Positions 51,501 to 64,000 of a stretch of 64,000 bases of DNA are shown here, piece after piece; within the stretch, counting starts at the first letter, position 1; the number at the start of each line of letters is the position of its first letter. The DNA comes from Drosophila pseudoobscura (taxonomy: Eukaryota > Arthropoda > Insecta > Diptera > Drosophilidae): contig NC_046679.1 in NCBI RefSeq assembly GCF_009870125.1, forward strand, positions 19,840,001-19,904,000. Reading direction: 5' to 3'. Under the pieces are notes generated by a model. It was not told the origin of the DNA. It did no database searches and was given only the letters and a program-made list of their open reading frames with translations. The position numbers and the translations under genes were made by a program.

Positions 51501-53720
51501 AAAGGTCTCCACACCAAGAGAAGGAAAGGAATGGAGGGAAATATATTTATAGAAGGTGAGGGCATCTTCAGTACTGCACAAGTCATTGCACATTCGACTT
51601 TTAAAGCAGTTCTTAAATATATTCTTGATGTTGTATCTCAGGCGTCAAATGTTACTGTCTGGGATATTGATATTGCTTTCAAGGAGGCTTAAAATGAAGA
51701 TATTGAAGACGAACAGTTCCGCTTTGAAGTTTAATGAAAAATATAAAACCGCTGGAAACATTTTTAACACTTAACATCAGTGTTTAACGTCTCAAATTTA
51801 TATTCCTTTAAAATTTACCAACAGCTCTTTATATTTTACACGGTCACAAACGCAAATTATAAAAATGTTTGCTCAATCAACATCTCCAGCAGTTATAATT
51901 TTCTTAAATTATATTTACTTAGGTGTCCTCAGCTCTGTCCCGAAAGATCCTCCAGAATAAAAGTAAACAAAAACCAAATTAGCTAAAACGATTTTCTGTG
52001 GGTGTAGTCTTGAATTTATATGGAAAGGAAAAAAGAAAAATAATTTTTTTCTATGATGTAAGGATGTAAAAATAAGTAAAAAAAGCAAACAGGAAAGAGA
52101 TTCGGTGTTTATAATACTAATCTTGCGTTATTCCTGCGTGGACAATTTCTTTTCTTTTTCTTACATTTTTTGTAATTTTTCATTTTGTGTTATTTTATTT
52201 TTCCTGCAGTTATTTTATTATTTACTTTTCCAAATTCGTTTCTTCTGTTGGAGCACAAAGTTTGAAGCGAAAAATTACATCATACCCTATAGTGATAGGG
52301 TGTAAGTGCACACATTTCTTCATCGCTTTATTAAAAATGGTCTCAATGGTTAAGGTCTTAATGTTCATGGTCATAAAGGAAGGGACAGAGAAAGACATAA
52401 TAATGTCACCAGGTTAAATCGCTTTAACTCCACTCCTTTCGTGCTGAAGGAAAACCACGTTCATGGCTGAGTGTTCTTACTTTTCTTTTCTGCAGCTCCA
52501 ATTATGTTTCAATTACAAGGCATTTTGAAATTGGCTTAAGGACTTCTCTTCTATGGCCAGAACGTGAGTGGAATTGGAAGTTACAAGAGCTACCAGTTAA
52601 AGCACAACTTTTTGACGTTGAACTTCAATTCGAAGAGAAATGTTACAAGTTTAAGAAACTCGACCTGTATTATTAATGGCGCCTTAAAGGAAAACCCACT
52701 GACCATTCAGAGAATACATAAAAATACTTTTAAATGCGCTGAAATCCCGCAAAAAGAGAAATAAGCTGAAATTGTGGAAAAGAGTGCAAGCAACAAATGG
52801 CCTATGAAAAAAAGCACACAAGCGAAACAGCGAAATACAAAACTTTTGGACAAAGGAGTGAGAGGAGTGGTAGTATGGTTGAGGCAAGTTTGCGAAACTA
52901 GTTTATAAACAAAAGCTAGCCCCAGCCCCAAAAGGAAAATGTGTCGGCTCCCCTGGGTCATGGGGCTACGAAAAACAAACCGAAAACTACCCGAACACAG
53001 AGCAAACACAAACAACCAACAACAAGCAACAGCTGCCAAATTGGAAACAATCCAGCTAGTAGAGGGTAGAGAGTAGAATGTGCCGGGAAATTACTTGCCT
53101 GGTTGGCCCTCTCAGCCATATCATTCTTCATTTTGGGCTTAGTAACATTAATGAGCTGGTTAGACCAAAGCGAACTGCGCTTCTTTGTGGTCACTTTGAA
53201 GTGGTAGTGGCTCCACTGCTACTCTCTGCACTATTTGACTGACCAAAGGCAGAGGCAACTGCAGTGAGGAAATCTCCGCTGCTGACTCTCCTGTGTATCG
53301 CTCTATCGCTCATACGATGTCATATATGGAATGTATTTCAAGAGAAAGGCATGTGTGGCTCGACATTAAAACGTTCCGTGGTTTTCTATTCCGCCTTCGT
53401 TCTCCTGGATAATTGTAAGCATTCCATACCCAAGATCTTGCTAGTTCCATTAATTCAATATAATATAGACATACAATATAATACAAGATTCTGTGTGGCA
53501 GCTTCAAGTGTCCCATTGGATCATCTCAAAGAATCTTTTTAATTTGTAATCTCATGAACAGTCCGGGTAGGTATTAGTAGTGCAGGTATTAGTACAGTGT
53601 TAAATATTAATAATAATGTATATGCCAAAGAAAAATATGAATGAATAAAGTTAACAAAATTGCGTTTATTTACCGACAATCAGATGATTAATTGAAGAAA
53701 ACCAAACCAATAAAACGTAT
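45561..53720. other. Gene-free stretch with landmark repeats (fourth set)
   Basis: 50570-50740 (like 23440 and 32785), 52370-52540 (like 36820-37010) and 52980-53110 (like 37400-37520). I see no supportable gene; the open frames are short, AT-driven and unsupported. Confidence 0.45.
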
Positions 53721-53776
53721 TTTATTTTAACAGGAACTTTGATGCATTAGACGAAGGAAACCCCATCAGCCTTACC

Positions 53777-56536
53777 CTATTCAGCAGACCCCGCAGACGT
53801 AAGGACAATCACGTCTCCTCCCTTTACTTCCGTAATGCTTTCCGGCTTGGCTCGCTTAATTGGCATAAGGAAGGTCTTGGTTAAACACGAAGAGGCCAGC
53901 AACAGGATCACAACAAGGTTTGTCAGTAGGACGTGATCGAGTGATCGGCGAACTTGGCGCCAGTTGCCTCTGTTTGGAATATATAAACAGAAAAACAAGC
54001 CCATGGCATCGCTAATCAAGAACATACAGTTGAAAATAGCCCGTGTATTCAGACGGGCATACGGCGAAAGAGTGTATATCCCTGCTATGAATATAATGGA
54101 TGGAATCATTATCTTGGCTATGATGAGAATGGTTATTATAAATGGAGTAAAGCTGGATATTAGCAGTCGTCCAGTTGTTGCTCTGAAGGCGAAACCTAAT
54201 GCCCAGTGTCCGGATCCGAAGAACGATACTAAGAAGTAAAACAGAATCAAGACGGCGTAGTGATAGTTTAGCTTCAGGCGATCTAGTGGTTCCCGGATCT
54301 CATTTTTCGGTTTTTTTGTAACCTTGTCGTGAATTTCCTGCCGAAGCAGAAACTCGGTTATCATCATTTGGAGGAAGAGCGACCCCGTTGAAACGCAGAG
54401 CAGTGCATGAACTGCCACCAGGTTGAAGGTAATCAAATTAAATCGTTTTCTAGGGGCTTTCTCTTTGCTGTATGGCAACGATACGAAGGCATAGGCAAGG
54501 AAAGCCCAGAAGGCAGTCCGCAGAAAGAGATTAATTTCGAGGTTATTCTCGTAGAGGTAAGTTCCATAGACTCCCATCAGTAGAATTCCTGAATTGATCA
54601 TCCAAACGTGCTCCACAAATTTATGTCCCAATATCCATGGAAGGAGCACTGCCAGAAACATGCTGAACGCTAGGACATAGCTCTCGAGGTCTAGGTCAAT
54701 AGCATCTAATATCCATTCCAAGCTGAAGTTTTGCGTGACAACTAGAAATGCACTTGGCAACAGCATGGCTGTCAACCATATAAAGAATTTCCCCGTAGTC
54801 CGAAGGAAGCCGCGTCGATTGTAGCCACACACGACCGCTGCATACAGCAGCCCCACATGGGTGCTCGTAAAGGATGTCGCTATAACCAATCCAGCGGGAA
54901 TCACTGTCCAGATGAAAAGTGTAAACGGAAAAGGTATGGATTTACCATGCAGCGGCCGTTCGGCTAGTGCCATCGTCCAAATGCCTATGGGCAACAGCAG
55001 GTAAAACTCCGTGTACCAGGGCACCCTCTGCAGAAACAATACATATCCGAGCACCAGTCCCAGTATGGCCATCAGAAGAGTCATCCATGTGACGAGTCCC
55101 TTCTTCCGCTGTTTGCTCTCTGTGCATTCGCGTGTCAGCATGACAGTCAAGCAGTAGAACAGGCCAAAATACGATGCAGTTAAGGCCACAAGTAGCGGAA
55201 TGTTATAGTAGCTCTGATAAAAATCCAGGCACTCCCGGGCCTGCCAGGACGCTTGCATGAGTAGGTTTACTGCTTTCCTGTCGTGGCCCGCTGCCACTAG
55301 GCGATTCACTTCAGAGGGAAGGCTGGCGATGCGCCTCGAGTCCAGGTACTTATATTTCGGCAGCCATTTGTGGAAGAAGCTTTGCTCATGGCGGCGTATC
55401 ATGACCTGCGCCTGGGCCATGAACTGCAGGACATTCAAGAACAACGCCTGCCGCTCGTACTCTTCGCTCACATTAAGATAGCCCAGCGGTAGCGGGGCCC
55501 TATTGTTAGTGGGCGGCGGCAGGCCTATTAAGGCCGACATCAGCGGCGCCAGCTGGATCTGCTCCAGCTCTTGCAGAGGCATCTGAAGTCCTTGCGCATT
55601 GGCAGTGAAGTTCAGCTGGGAACCAGGCGGTCCCAAGTGCTTGACTCCGGCTCCCCAAAAGAAGAAGGGCATTTCTATTTCCATATCAGATCCCCCGCCA
55701 TGGTGGCCTGGAACAAACACAATAGCAGTCTTAGATAGTCAGTGGCGTCAAGAATACATACCAACATCTGACATGCCATGATCAGAGGTCATCAGATAGG
55801 CCGTGCGACTGTTGTTGAATGCACTCTCAAAGAGATCGTACGTCTCCCGAATCCTCTTCTGCGTCAAATACAGCCTCTTCCGGTACTCGCGGTGAAGTGG
55901 TGTGAACACATGGCCAGCCTTATCAATATCCAATAGATAAACCAAAAATACCACCGCTGTTGCGTTTTGCAACTCTCTGATGCTCTCGTTGTTGGTAAGA
56001 AACTCACGGGCCTTGTTGTAAACCCAAGTATCGGTCTTAAATCTTCTACTGAAATCCGAATATCTGTACGTTTCGAATCTCAGTGGCGTACCACCGGACC
56101 GCGCGAAGAAATCGGACACTGTTTTATCGAGCCATCCGATGGCATGGCGACTCCGATTAAATATGGAGTCAAAGCGTGTCGGATTCCACTCAAAATTGGT
56201 AATTGCCGCTTGGGGATCTTCATTGAAGCCAGCGAAGATGGCAATGTGTCCGGGTCGGGTCATTGTCGGTGCGCAGCCTCGCGAAATTCCGACCACACCT
56301 TGATTCAAGAAAAGTTTCTGGAGGTGCGGCACTCCTCTGCAGTTATTTGCAAAGAATGACTCTGCCCGAAGACCATCGATCAGGAATACCACCAATCGAT
56401 CTGCCGGCGGCCTCAGCCCAAACTCAGGCAGTGTCTTCTGGGGCTCAAGCTCCTCCAAAATAGTCGATTGAAAATATATGTTTACAAAACAACCGATCAG
56501 CAAAATGTGCACCACTATCACCTGAAGCTCCCACAT
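53777..56536 (-). CDS. PIG-N: GPI ethanolamine phosphate transferase 1 (PIG-N/Mcd4 type), 901 aa
   Basis: An ER-membrane enzyme that adds ethanolamine phosphate to the first mannose of the GPI anchor precursor. Exon 1 is 55762-56536 and exon 2 is 53777-55707, with a 54-base intron (GTATGT ... TTCCAG, phase 1). There is one N-terminal membrane segment (about residues 5-24), then a lumenal alkaline-phosphatase-like domain. It contains Asp54 in FLIDGLRAE, nucleophile Thr91 in APTMTRPGH, and SDHGMSDVG at 251-259 running across the splice. From about residue 420 the protein is a chain of membrane helices, as in PIG-N. Length is close to the usual 900-930. An AATAAA lies just past the stop. The neighbouring GMC gene on the same strand ends 0.6 kb upstream. 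Confidence 0.9.
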
Positions 56537-57168
56537 TGTGAAGAGAGAGCTTATGGAAAATTGTATTACTTTGATATTTAAAAAAAACGGAAATATCAGT
56601 CAGCTTGAATTAGGATTGAGTTCCTGTAATGTCACGATATCAATTTGTCATCCCGAACACTGGGTACTACTACAGTACTACAACGAAAAGAAGGCCGAGC
56701 AGTATCTCTCTTTTAAACAAAATACATTTTATTTTCACATATACAAATGTATGTCACAGATACTAATGACCGACAGATCTTTTAAAAACTATTCGCCGTT
56801 GTGTTTTAAATCATAAATTTAATTTACGCGCACAAGCTATCAGAGCCGAAAAGCTTTCATTCAAAGTTAACAGACCCGAACAGCTTTGCTGTAAAGTTAA
56901 CAGAGCCGAAAAGCTATTTTCTTGTTTTTTCTACTCTCCGCAAGAGTACGTATTGGTACGCAATGCCATCTACCAGGTGGTGGTGGAAAATACAACCGTT
57001 TTTTATTTAATTTAAATATTTTCTTCTGTGCGTATAAACAATTTTGAAAGCTAATAAAGAGGTTTTACGTGCTAAAAAATGACTTAATTATCACATGCAA
57101 GCTTAATCATATCACGATATATATCTAGAGAATAAATTAAAAAGTTAGGGTACCACATTGAGGTTGTT
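56537..57168. other. Intergenic region upstream of the PIG-N gene
   Basis: 632 bases between the two minus-strand genes. It holds the 30 bp triple repeat at 56841-56920 and otherwise AT-rich sequence; the GMC gene's 3' end must lie within it. Confidence 0.5.
56841..56920 (+). repeat. Three direct repeats, period 30 bp
   Basis: CAGAGCCGAAAAGCT, CAGACCCGAACAGCT and CAGAGCCGAAAAGCT start at 56841, 56871 and 56901, with 'aaagttaa' between units. They lie 300-385 bases upstream of the PIG-N start codon. They could be a cluster of binding sites or a small minisatellite. Confidence 0.75.
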
Positions 57169-59124
57169 TTATGTGGTCCTCATGCGCCACGTATTCTTGA
57201 TCATGTCCGCCGCCTTTTCGGCAATCATGATAACAATAGCATTCGTGTGTCCAGCCGGCACATTTGGCATTACTGAGGCATCCACAACCCGCAACTTTCG
57301 AATGCCATGAACCCTGAGACCGGAATCCACCACAGCCGAGGGATCCCCAATGGGTCCCATCTTGCAGGTGCCTGACTGATGTTGCAGGCTGGAACCGTAG
57401 CGACGCAGGCAACAGCGCCAGTACTCTTGGCTGGCGAAGGTCAAGTGCTCACACCCGGGAAAGGGTCGATCGTGGAAATGAGTGCCCATCTTGACCATGG
57501 ACTTGGAACGAGCCACCTGCATGATCTGAAGGTTTGAGATGATTATCTGAGAATTTTAAAGAATTTAACAAAGCTACGTACCATTTCAATGCCCTCGATC
57601 ATGGCTTGTATGTCGTCCGGATGCTCCATAAAGTTAGGTTCCATACGAGGCCAGTGAAATGGATTCCGACTGCGCAATGAGATGCGTCCTCGACTCTTGG
57701 GTCGCAGCAGCACTGGGACCAGCCCAAAGGTTTCTCTGTTCTGCAAGTCACCGAACATTGTCTCATAGAATTCGTCCGTTATGCCCAAAAGATTGCGCAT
57801 AGTCCCAAAGCGATCGCCACTCAGGGAACCAGCTCCCAAGACCAACTCCATGTCCGGATAGTCCTTAGCTGTAAGAAAAATGTGTGGATTATATAATATT
57901 TATTCCGGACAGAGTATATTTACCATGGCTAGAGCTTGGAGTACGCACAAAGGCAAAAGCCTCGGCTCCACCTGGTATGGTGTATGGTCCCTGGCCTGCA
58001 AACAGGTAACGGAATATATCCGTTGGGTTCAGAAGGCGGGCATCGTTCACTGTCGAATCATTGACCACGAATACCAAGCCGTTGAGGGTGATGTGATCCT
58101 GGAGATTGTACCCCACCGGCAGATTCTGCAGCACTGTGATATTGTGCTCCCGGAGATGATCGCCGGGTCCCACGCCGGACAGCATCAGCAGCTGGGGACT
58201 GGCTATGGTGCCAGCGGAGAGGATGACCTCCTTTCTGGCCCGCACCACAAATCGCTGACGCTGCTTGACGAACTCCACGCCGACGGCCGTTTTAGTGAGT
58301 GGATCAATGATGAGTTTAGTGACCCAACTCTTCATGGAGATGTGCAGGTTCTTGCGCTGCACCACTGGCTGGATGAACGCCTTGCTGGTACTGCAGCGTC
58401 GACCGTTTCGGATTGTGGCCTGCGACCTGCCGAAGCCCATAAGGTGCTCTCCATTCGGATCGGTGATGTCGTAGCCCAACTCTTGACCCGACTTGAGGAA
58501 TGCCTTCAGCAGCTGCGACTTGTAGTCCGTGTACTGGACATCCAGCGGTCCGTTCCGGCCATGATACGGCGACTTGTACAGCTCGGGTATGCCAATACGC
58601 TCGGACTTCTTGAAATAGGGCAGGACTTCGTCGTAGGACCAGCCCGAGTTGTTAGCCGCCGCCCAATCGTCGTAGTCTCTTCGATGGCCCCGCGTGTACA
58701 GCATGAAGTTTATCAGGCTGGTACCGCCAATGCCACGCCCCTTGGGCCAGTTGCAAACGCCTTCTTTCAGGCCCTGGCAGGCGTTGGCGGTCGGCTCCGC
58801 TTTGTAGCCCCAATTGTAGCGGGTCATTTGGGTCAGGGCCGCTGTCAGGGGCACATCACTGATGAAGGTCTCCTGATCGCCCGCCTCCAACAGCAGAACA
58901 CTCGCTGAAGTAATCTCACTCAGACGATTGGCCAGGACACAGCCTGCGGTGCCAGCACCGACAATGATGAAGTCATACTCCGGCAAGAAGCGCGAGGTAT
59001 CCGGGATCCTTGTATTCAGCAGCGATGTCTCAAAGTCCCGCAGCAAGTCCACCAAGAGCTGGCCCCTGGAGGATTGCAAGAGGGAGAACAGACAGAGGAC
59101 GAGGGAGCCAAGCCAAAGCCTCAT
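57169..59124 (-). CDS. Secreted GMC-family oxidoreductase (glucose dehydrogenase-like), 614 aa
   Basis: An FAD-dependent oxidoreductase of the glucose-methanol-choline family. Three exons: 57924-59124, 57582-57868 and 57169-57525. The introns are 55 and 56 bases (GTAAAT...TTACAG and GTACGT...CTTCAG) and the frame is kept. A signal peptide covers residues 1-21. The FAD-binding site is GAGTAG at 56-61 with Glu80 of the ADP-binding fold. Both GMC signatures are present (GIGGTSLINFMLYTRG and SAGTIASPQLLMLSG). The C-terminal catalytic region has HQSGTCKMG and PAGHTNA. The length fits insect GMC enzymes. The substrate cannot be read from sequence; insect relatives act in cuticle, ecdysone or defence metabolism. 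I cannot pick the orthologue among the many fly paralogues. Confidence 0.9.
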
Positions 59125-62100
59125 CTTGGTCAGAACTCAACCTGTGAGGATGATGAAGCGGACATGTTAATGAGTAAATACTCTAATTAAGTCTAGAGTT
59201 CTTGATTAGCAGCTGGATGTAAATTTTTGCAACGAAGTGACCTTCAAAATGATTTCACTTTTCATACCATACCCTTGGTGGGGGTATTCTAACTTTTCTA
59301 AGACGATTACAATTCTCAGAAGGAACGCCCCGTAGAAATATAGGGAAAAGACTTACTTTTCAGTAAACAAAATACACTGTGTTTGATAAAGCTACCAAAG
59401 GAGAATTTATGATGCAATTTCAAATTCTATAGTTATATTTAGTTTCAGTTTGAGCAACAGTCTGGTAAGAGTATCTAAAGCTTCACCCTGCTGGCATTCT
59501 TGTTTTTTGCAATTCTGTGTTCTGACCAGCTCAATTCACGCTCCATCGATCGGCGGAGCAATGTTCGAACACAACACCTCCTCCCGATCGCGTTTTGAGC
59601 TCAAGTTCAACGGGTTTGGGATTACAAGACAGCGTTGATGCGACCAAAAGTGCCAATAAAAATAATGACTTTGCAAAAGGAGCGAAGTAAAGTAAATGCT
59701 AGCCTAGCCAACCGGTTCGTGATCAAAACAAACCCAAAATGAAACGAAGAAGAAACTGAATTAAAGCTAAAATCAGCTGAATAAAAATCAAAATAAATCG
59801 ATCGCAGAGAAGCGCGCAAATATTTAAGCGTTGACCCATAAACCGCACGCGGATGTCGATAAGACACAAGCAACTGACAAGAGAAAAAAGAGAAAAAAAC
59901 AACGAAACGCCAAACAAAAAATCGAAATTAAATTACTTAAATTGTGGGCGCCAAAATGTTTTTTTATGCAAATTTTTCAATTTGGGTTTTTGTTGAGGGC
60001 TTTAGCAAAAATTGCACAAATGTTAATAAATCATTTCAATTAACCTCAATAGAGGAACGGTCTCCCTGTACTTGCGTACTTGGGAGGTAAATTATCTGAG
60101 TAGCCGAGAGTCGAACTGGCTTATTAACCCCCCAAGAAACTGGCTGCGCGCTACAACAAAGAGCCACGATACAGTTGCTCTGCCTGCGGTTGGTATTGTT
60201 CTACGTGAGTGTGGCCTTGGACTTGTGTTGGCCACAGTTGATTGGCTTAGTCAAGAGCACTACTTACAGAACTGGCTCTTACAGAACTGACCTACGTCAT
60301 GCTGGTTTCCCTTTTGTGCCGACGCCCTGCCGAAGGGCACTGCATTCATTATAGTTCTGGTTATCGCGTCTATAGCAATCAATGCGGGTCATTAAACCTC
60401 ACTTAATTGGCTGGGACGTGCTGCCCAAAGATATCGATAATTATAACAAGAAATGTACGAATATGTAGTCTGAAACAATGGCTTTGCTCATATAAAGCTT
60501 AACTGATTTTGAGAAGCAGCTTAAACATATCATTAAGAAAATCATCAATTTTGAAATTGGAACAAATTATTCCACTCATGAGCATAATAAAAGGTTGCAT
60601 TTAACTCGTAAGAAAATTATAGTCCAATACACAAATCTGCCACAAAACTACTCAACTTGTCAGCATAGGAAACCAAAATTTGCCAACGCTGTGAAAAACA
60701 GCATTTTTTTTAGTCTAAATCATTTTCGGTCATGCACAGTTCTTAAAACCAGTGTGCCACTTGTTGCACTGCCGTTTACGTCAACTAGCCAGATCCGGAT
60801 CCATGAACACACACACACACTGAACATTCATTCTCTTGGCAACAAGCCAATACGTATACTTATATTCTCTTGTGAAATTCTGAACACGTTTGTCAATGCA
60901 AATCAAGCAGCAGTCAAAAACAGAACTGTTATCAAAAGAATGCACTTACGAAATGGGCGCGTGTGCTCTTAATAAGTGGGCTCTGCCAAAAAAAAGCTAG
61001 TGCTTAAAATCACTTTGGGAGACACCTTAGATCGATTGCCCGATTTATATGTCGAATGCGCATGCGCGCCCGCTGATGTCCGGCGCGTAAATGAATCGTC
61101 GCTGGCCGAGCTTGCAACGTTGAAGCCTATTTTGAGATAAAAACCCCAGCTACAACAAGCACAGAAAGAGTTAACAACACAGGTAGCTGCCGGGCAAGTC
61201 GGTCAACGCGCTACGCTGGAGCGATCACGCCAACAAAATACGGGCCAAACAGAGATACATTTTGTGTGTGGCTCTCAGTGGACCGTCTTTTTTCAAGTTC
61301 ATCGCCTGAACTTGCCAATTTTGCCTATGATCTTTTGAGCATTTTATGAGATATTTTTGGAGGGAATTCGATGCGTGTCGCCGGTGCTTTTTGCATATTG
61401 GATTAGCAGACCTCGGTTCGATGTAAACGTAACCATGTCGGACAAGGCGACGATCAGTAATTTGTCGTCGACTCTGATTAGCACTGGGATGCGAACGAAT
61501 CAAACATCGGATCATTGTAGGTGAATTAAAGTGTTTCCGGTATTTACGCTTCTCCGAATATACTACGTATTTATAGTTTTATGGATCAAGTCATTGGACT
61601 TCTGTTGAAGTTCAATGTCAAGCAACGCCCCGGTCAATCGGATCGGTAGCCGCTTTTCCGGATTCCCATTCGGTTTATTATGCGTGCATGATGGCTTGCA
61701 AGATCGTTTGGGTTTTCGATCTGATGGTTGGTGGAATCATTAAGATGGCATTCAAAAGATTACAAATGCCTGGGTTTCTTCGGCTTGACTTGGACTTGGC
61801 CCAGGCATCATTTGCATACGAACAACATTCAAAGCGTTTCATTAATGGGCAACTGAAAAATGTCGGCTTTAGCTCGCCCGATTTCGCAGATACTTTCACA
61901 ATCAATATGTGTTTTTGTTGTTATTGCAATTTTTGGTGATTCGCTGAAGCTAACCTTGAGTACAAGAGCTGTATGTTTTTGCCTGTATTTCTTATTATAG
62001 ATACAATCCAAACAAATCGGTTTGAATGCATTTTGCACTGTCTCATGAGACGATTTATTTGTGGGTCCATAGTTGATATTTGCCCGGCTTTTATGCATAT

Positions 62101-64000
62101 TCATTTTGCATGACTTGGCAACAGTTCAATTGACAGACAGTCTTGCTCACTTTCCGACTCACTGACTGACTGTCCCACCTCTATCGACTGCAAACACTCT
62201 CCATAAACCGATTTGCCTCACACCACTCACTCGAAACCTGATAATTGATCAATGATCAAAGGCTGCAAACAATGCGCTTTGCTAATTAAATTTTAACTAC
62301 CTAACAAAAGCGGAACATGGCTAATCGTGTGGGGGGGGGGGGGGGGGCTTGGCTTACTGATAGTTGGCCTAAAGCACACGATGAGACAACAATTTTTCGA
62401 AGACCAGACCAAACAGAAGTTAGATCGGGTAATAGATAATTTATAACTAAATCAACAGCCACTTTACTTTCGAGGGGTTTTTTGCGTTTCCTATAAATTA
62501 CCGCATCTGAAACCATGTAGCTAAATAATTGTTTGAGATACGATATGGTTACATTTCTTGAATCTGAGACCTCGAGCACATCCGCCACACAAATTGCTTC
62601 CATAAATGTGTAACCTTTAACAAAAGGTCCTGCAAAAAGTAGGTGTTGCCTTGCCATTAGTCAAGTTTGTAACAGCTTTTGTTTGCTTTATGAAGTCCTA
62701 ATGTGCACATTAGGTACTTCAAACTGATTACCCGACAATGCAAATGGCATTGCCTAGTGTGAAAATATGCCAAAGTAAACACCTAAAGTGAATGCATCTC
62801 TCATTGCCCATGAGGATTTTGCATACTTAGTCGTACATGCATTTTTTGCTACTGACTAACATTTAAAAATATACATTTCAACGGCCTTGGCAAGCTAATC
62901 ATAACAGAGATCTAATTTCTCACCTGAAATTGCTAACAATTTAACACTTGGCAGACCACCAAAAAAATATAATACAAATTGCCAAACACAAATACAAATC
63001 ACGGCTTTAACATAAACACAAATCAAGTTCAGGCCGAGCCGAGCCGCCAGTTGGTGGGCAACATTTTCTGCACCGTTTGCCGGGCGGCAATAAAACCTCC
63101 TCGGTGTCAAGTGGGTCTCGTCTGACTCGAGACTATATAAATGTCCATAACTCGCATTGTTGTATATAAATCACGTGCCTCAAACAGATGAAGACGTGAG
63201 ACGAGTCCGTAAAAAACCCAATAAAATATAAAATAATGCCTGTAAAACTAATAACAATAACATCCACAACGATGGGCCAGACCCAGGCACCCACAATACG
63301 ACGATTGACCAACGTCAAAAAAAAAAGGTTACTCGACAAATCTGAGATGCCCCTCTGAGAGCTGAGTGCGTCGAATGTCAAGTATTTGGCCAAAAATAGG
63401 CTAGAGGTATCTTGGCTGACGTGCAGACAAGAAGGTACTTCCACCATCATAATCATAATCATAATCATAATCAAAGACTCAAAGCCATTGAATGCCACTC
63501 AAAAGGTCTGAGCCGGTCGAAGGAGGCCCGACTTAATTGAATGAACTTGAAACAATTGCGGTGTAATTTCATAGACATTCAATGGAGATGCATTATGGCA
63601 AAGTATTCGATGGGGTGTTCTACAATCATTTCAAATCGCTTACAACAAAATTAAACATCAAACAAATTATGATGCTTTCATCAGCTTGTACCTAGTTCAA
63701 AATCTCTTTGGTATCATGTTTGCCCACGGCCAACGTTTCCCGGAATGACCCATTGTCGTTGTCGTGACTAATTCGATGACAGACTTCCATGTCAAATCTG
63801 TGCGACTCGAGACGGTCTCTGAACGCTTTGATTGGGTGTTATTGACACGACCAAATTACTCACTTAGCCATGACTTGTTTGCTTTGATTGGGAAACCAAG
63901 AAACCCGCAGGGAAATAAGTACAAACATAATAGATCTATTTATGTTTTTATTTGTCACTAATTTTATTAATGATATAGTTGTTTTGTAGCGATCCGATCT
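59125..64000. other. No gene seen; right flank
   Basis: I find no convincing coding region. Notable simple sequences are a short (CA)n near 60811, a run of 17 G at 62331-62347, and an (ATAATC)n repeat at about 63446-63473. About 61050-61250 is less AT-rich, with several CG-rich words (gcgcatgcgcgcccgc) and a TATA-like 'gataaaaacc' near 61135. It could be a promoter or first exon of a gene outside the window, but I cannot show it. Confidence 0.4.

Overview
The window is animal DNA, almost certainly Drosophila. The signs are compact genes with 50-75 bp introns, CAAAATG-type start contexts, a GPI-anchor gene and a GMC oxidoreductase of insect type, and a Ty3/gypsy retrotransposon nested in an inverted-repeat element of a kind I associate with the obscura group. 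The species is inference. Most of the 64 kb is non-coding.

Region 1 (about 1-11.7 kb) holds an array of very small secreted-peptide genes that standard ORF cut-offs miss. Nine are on the minus strand: six 34-residue 'type A' and three 29-residue 'type B' precursors. All share a signal peptide (MKIF...SSANA) and a short mature peptide starting YRG. Most have a TATA box about 31 bp before a TCATT initiator, and type A promoters carry an AGATAAG GATA site. A tenth, frameshifted copy lies on the plus strand at 11073. I do not recognise the family. The layout resembles other Drosophila clusters of induced short peptides (immune or reproductive), but no function is shown. A 1.2 kb block carrying one A-B pair occurs twice, almost or entirely identical.

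Region 2 (11.7-22.1 kb) is a nest of repeats: three pieces of one inverted-repeat element, a 1.9 kb AT-rich array with a 39 bp period, and a 5.6 kb gypsy-type LTR retrotransposon. The retrotransposon has identical 199 bp LTRs and a GGTA target duplication. Its gag and pol are in the same frame, separated by one TGA. Pol is broken at the start of RNase H.

Region 3 (22.1-53.7 kb) is gene-poor. By eye, many stretches of 100-400 bp recur in the same order at about 5-9, 22-29, 31.7-45.5 and 50.5-53.2 kb, so this looks like an old, much diverged multi-kilobase duplication series. Two genes sit inside it: a two-exon F-box/leucine-rich-repeat gene (minus, 38.7-39.8 kb) and a single-exon gene with a Ser/Asp/Glu-rich 22-residue repeat tail (plus, 40.7-41.7 kb).

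Region 4 (53.7-59.1 kb) has two ordinary minus-strand genes head to tail: a PIG-N/Mcd4-type GPI ethanolamine phosphate transferase (two exons, 901 aa) and a secreted GMC oxidoreductase (three exons, 614 aa). From 59.1 kb to the end I find no convincing gene.
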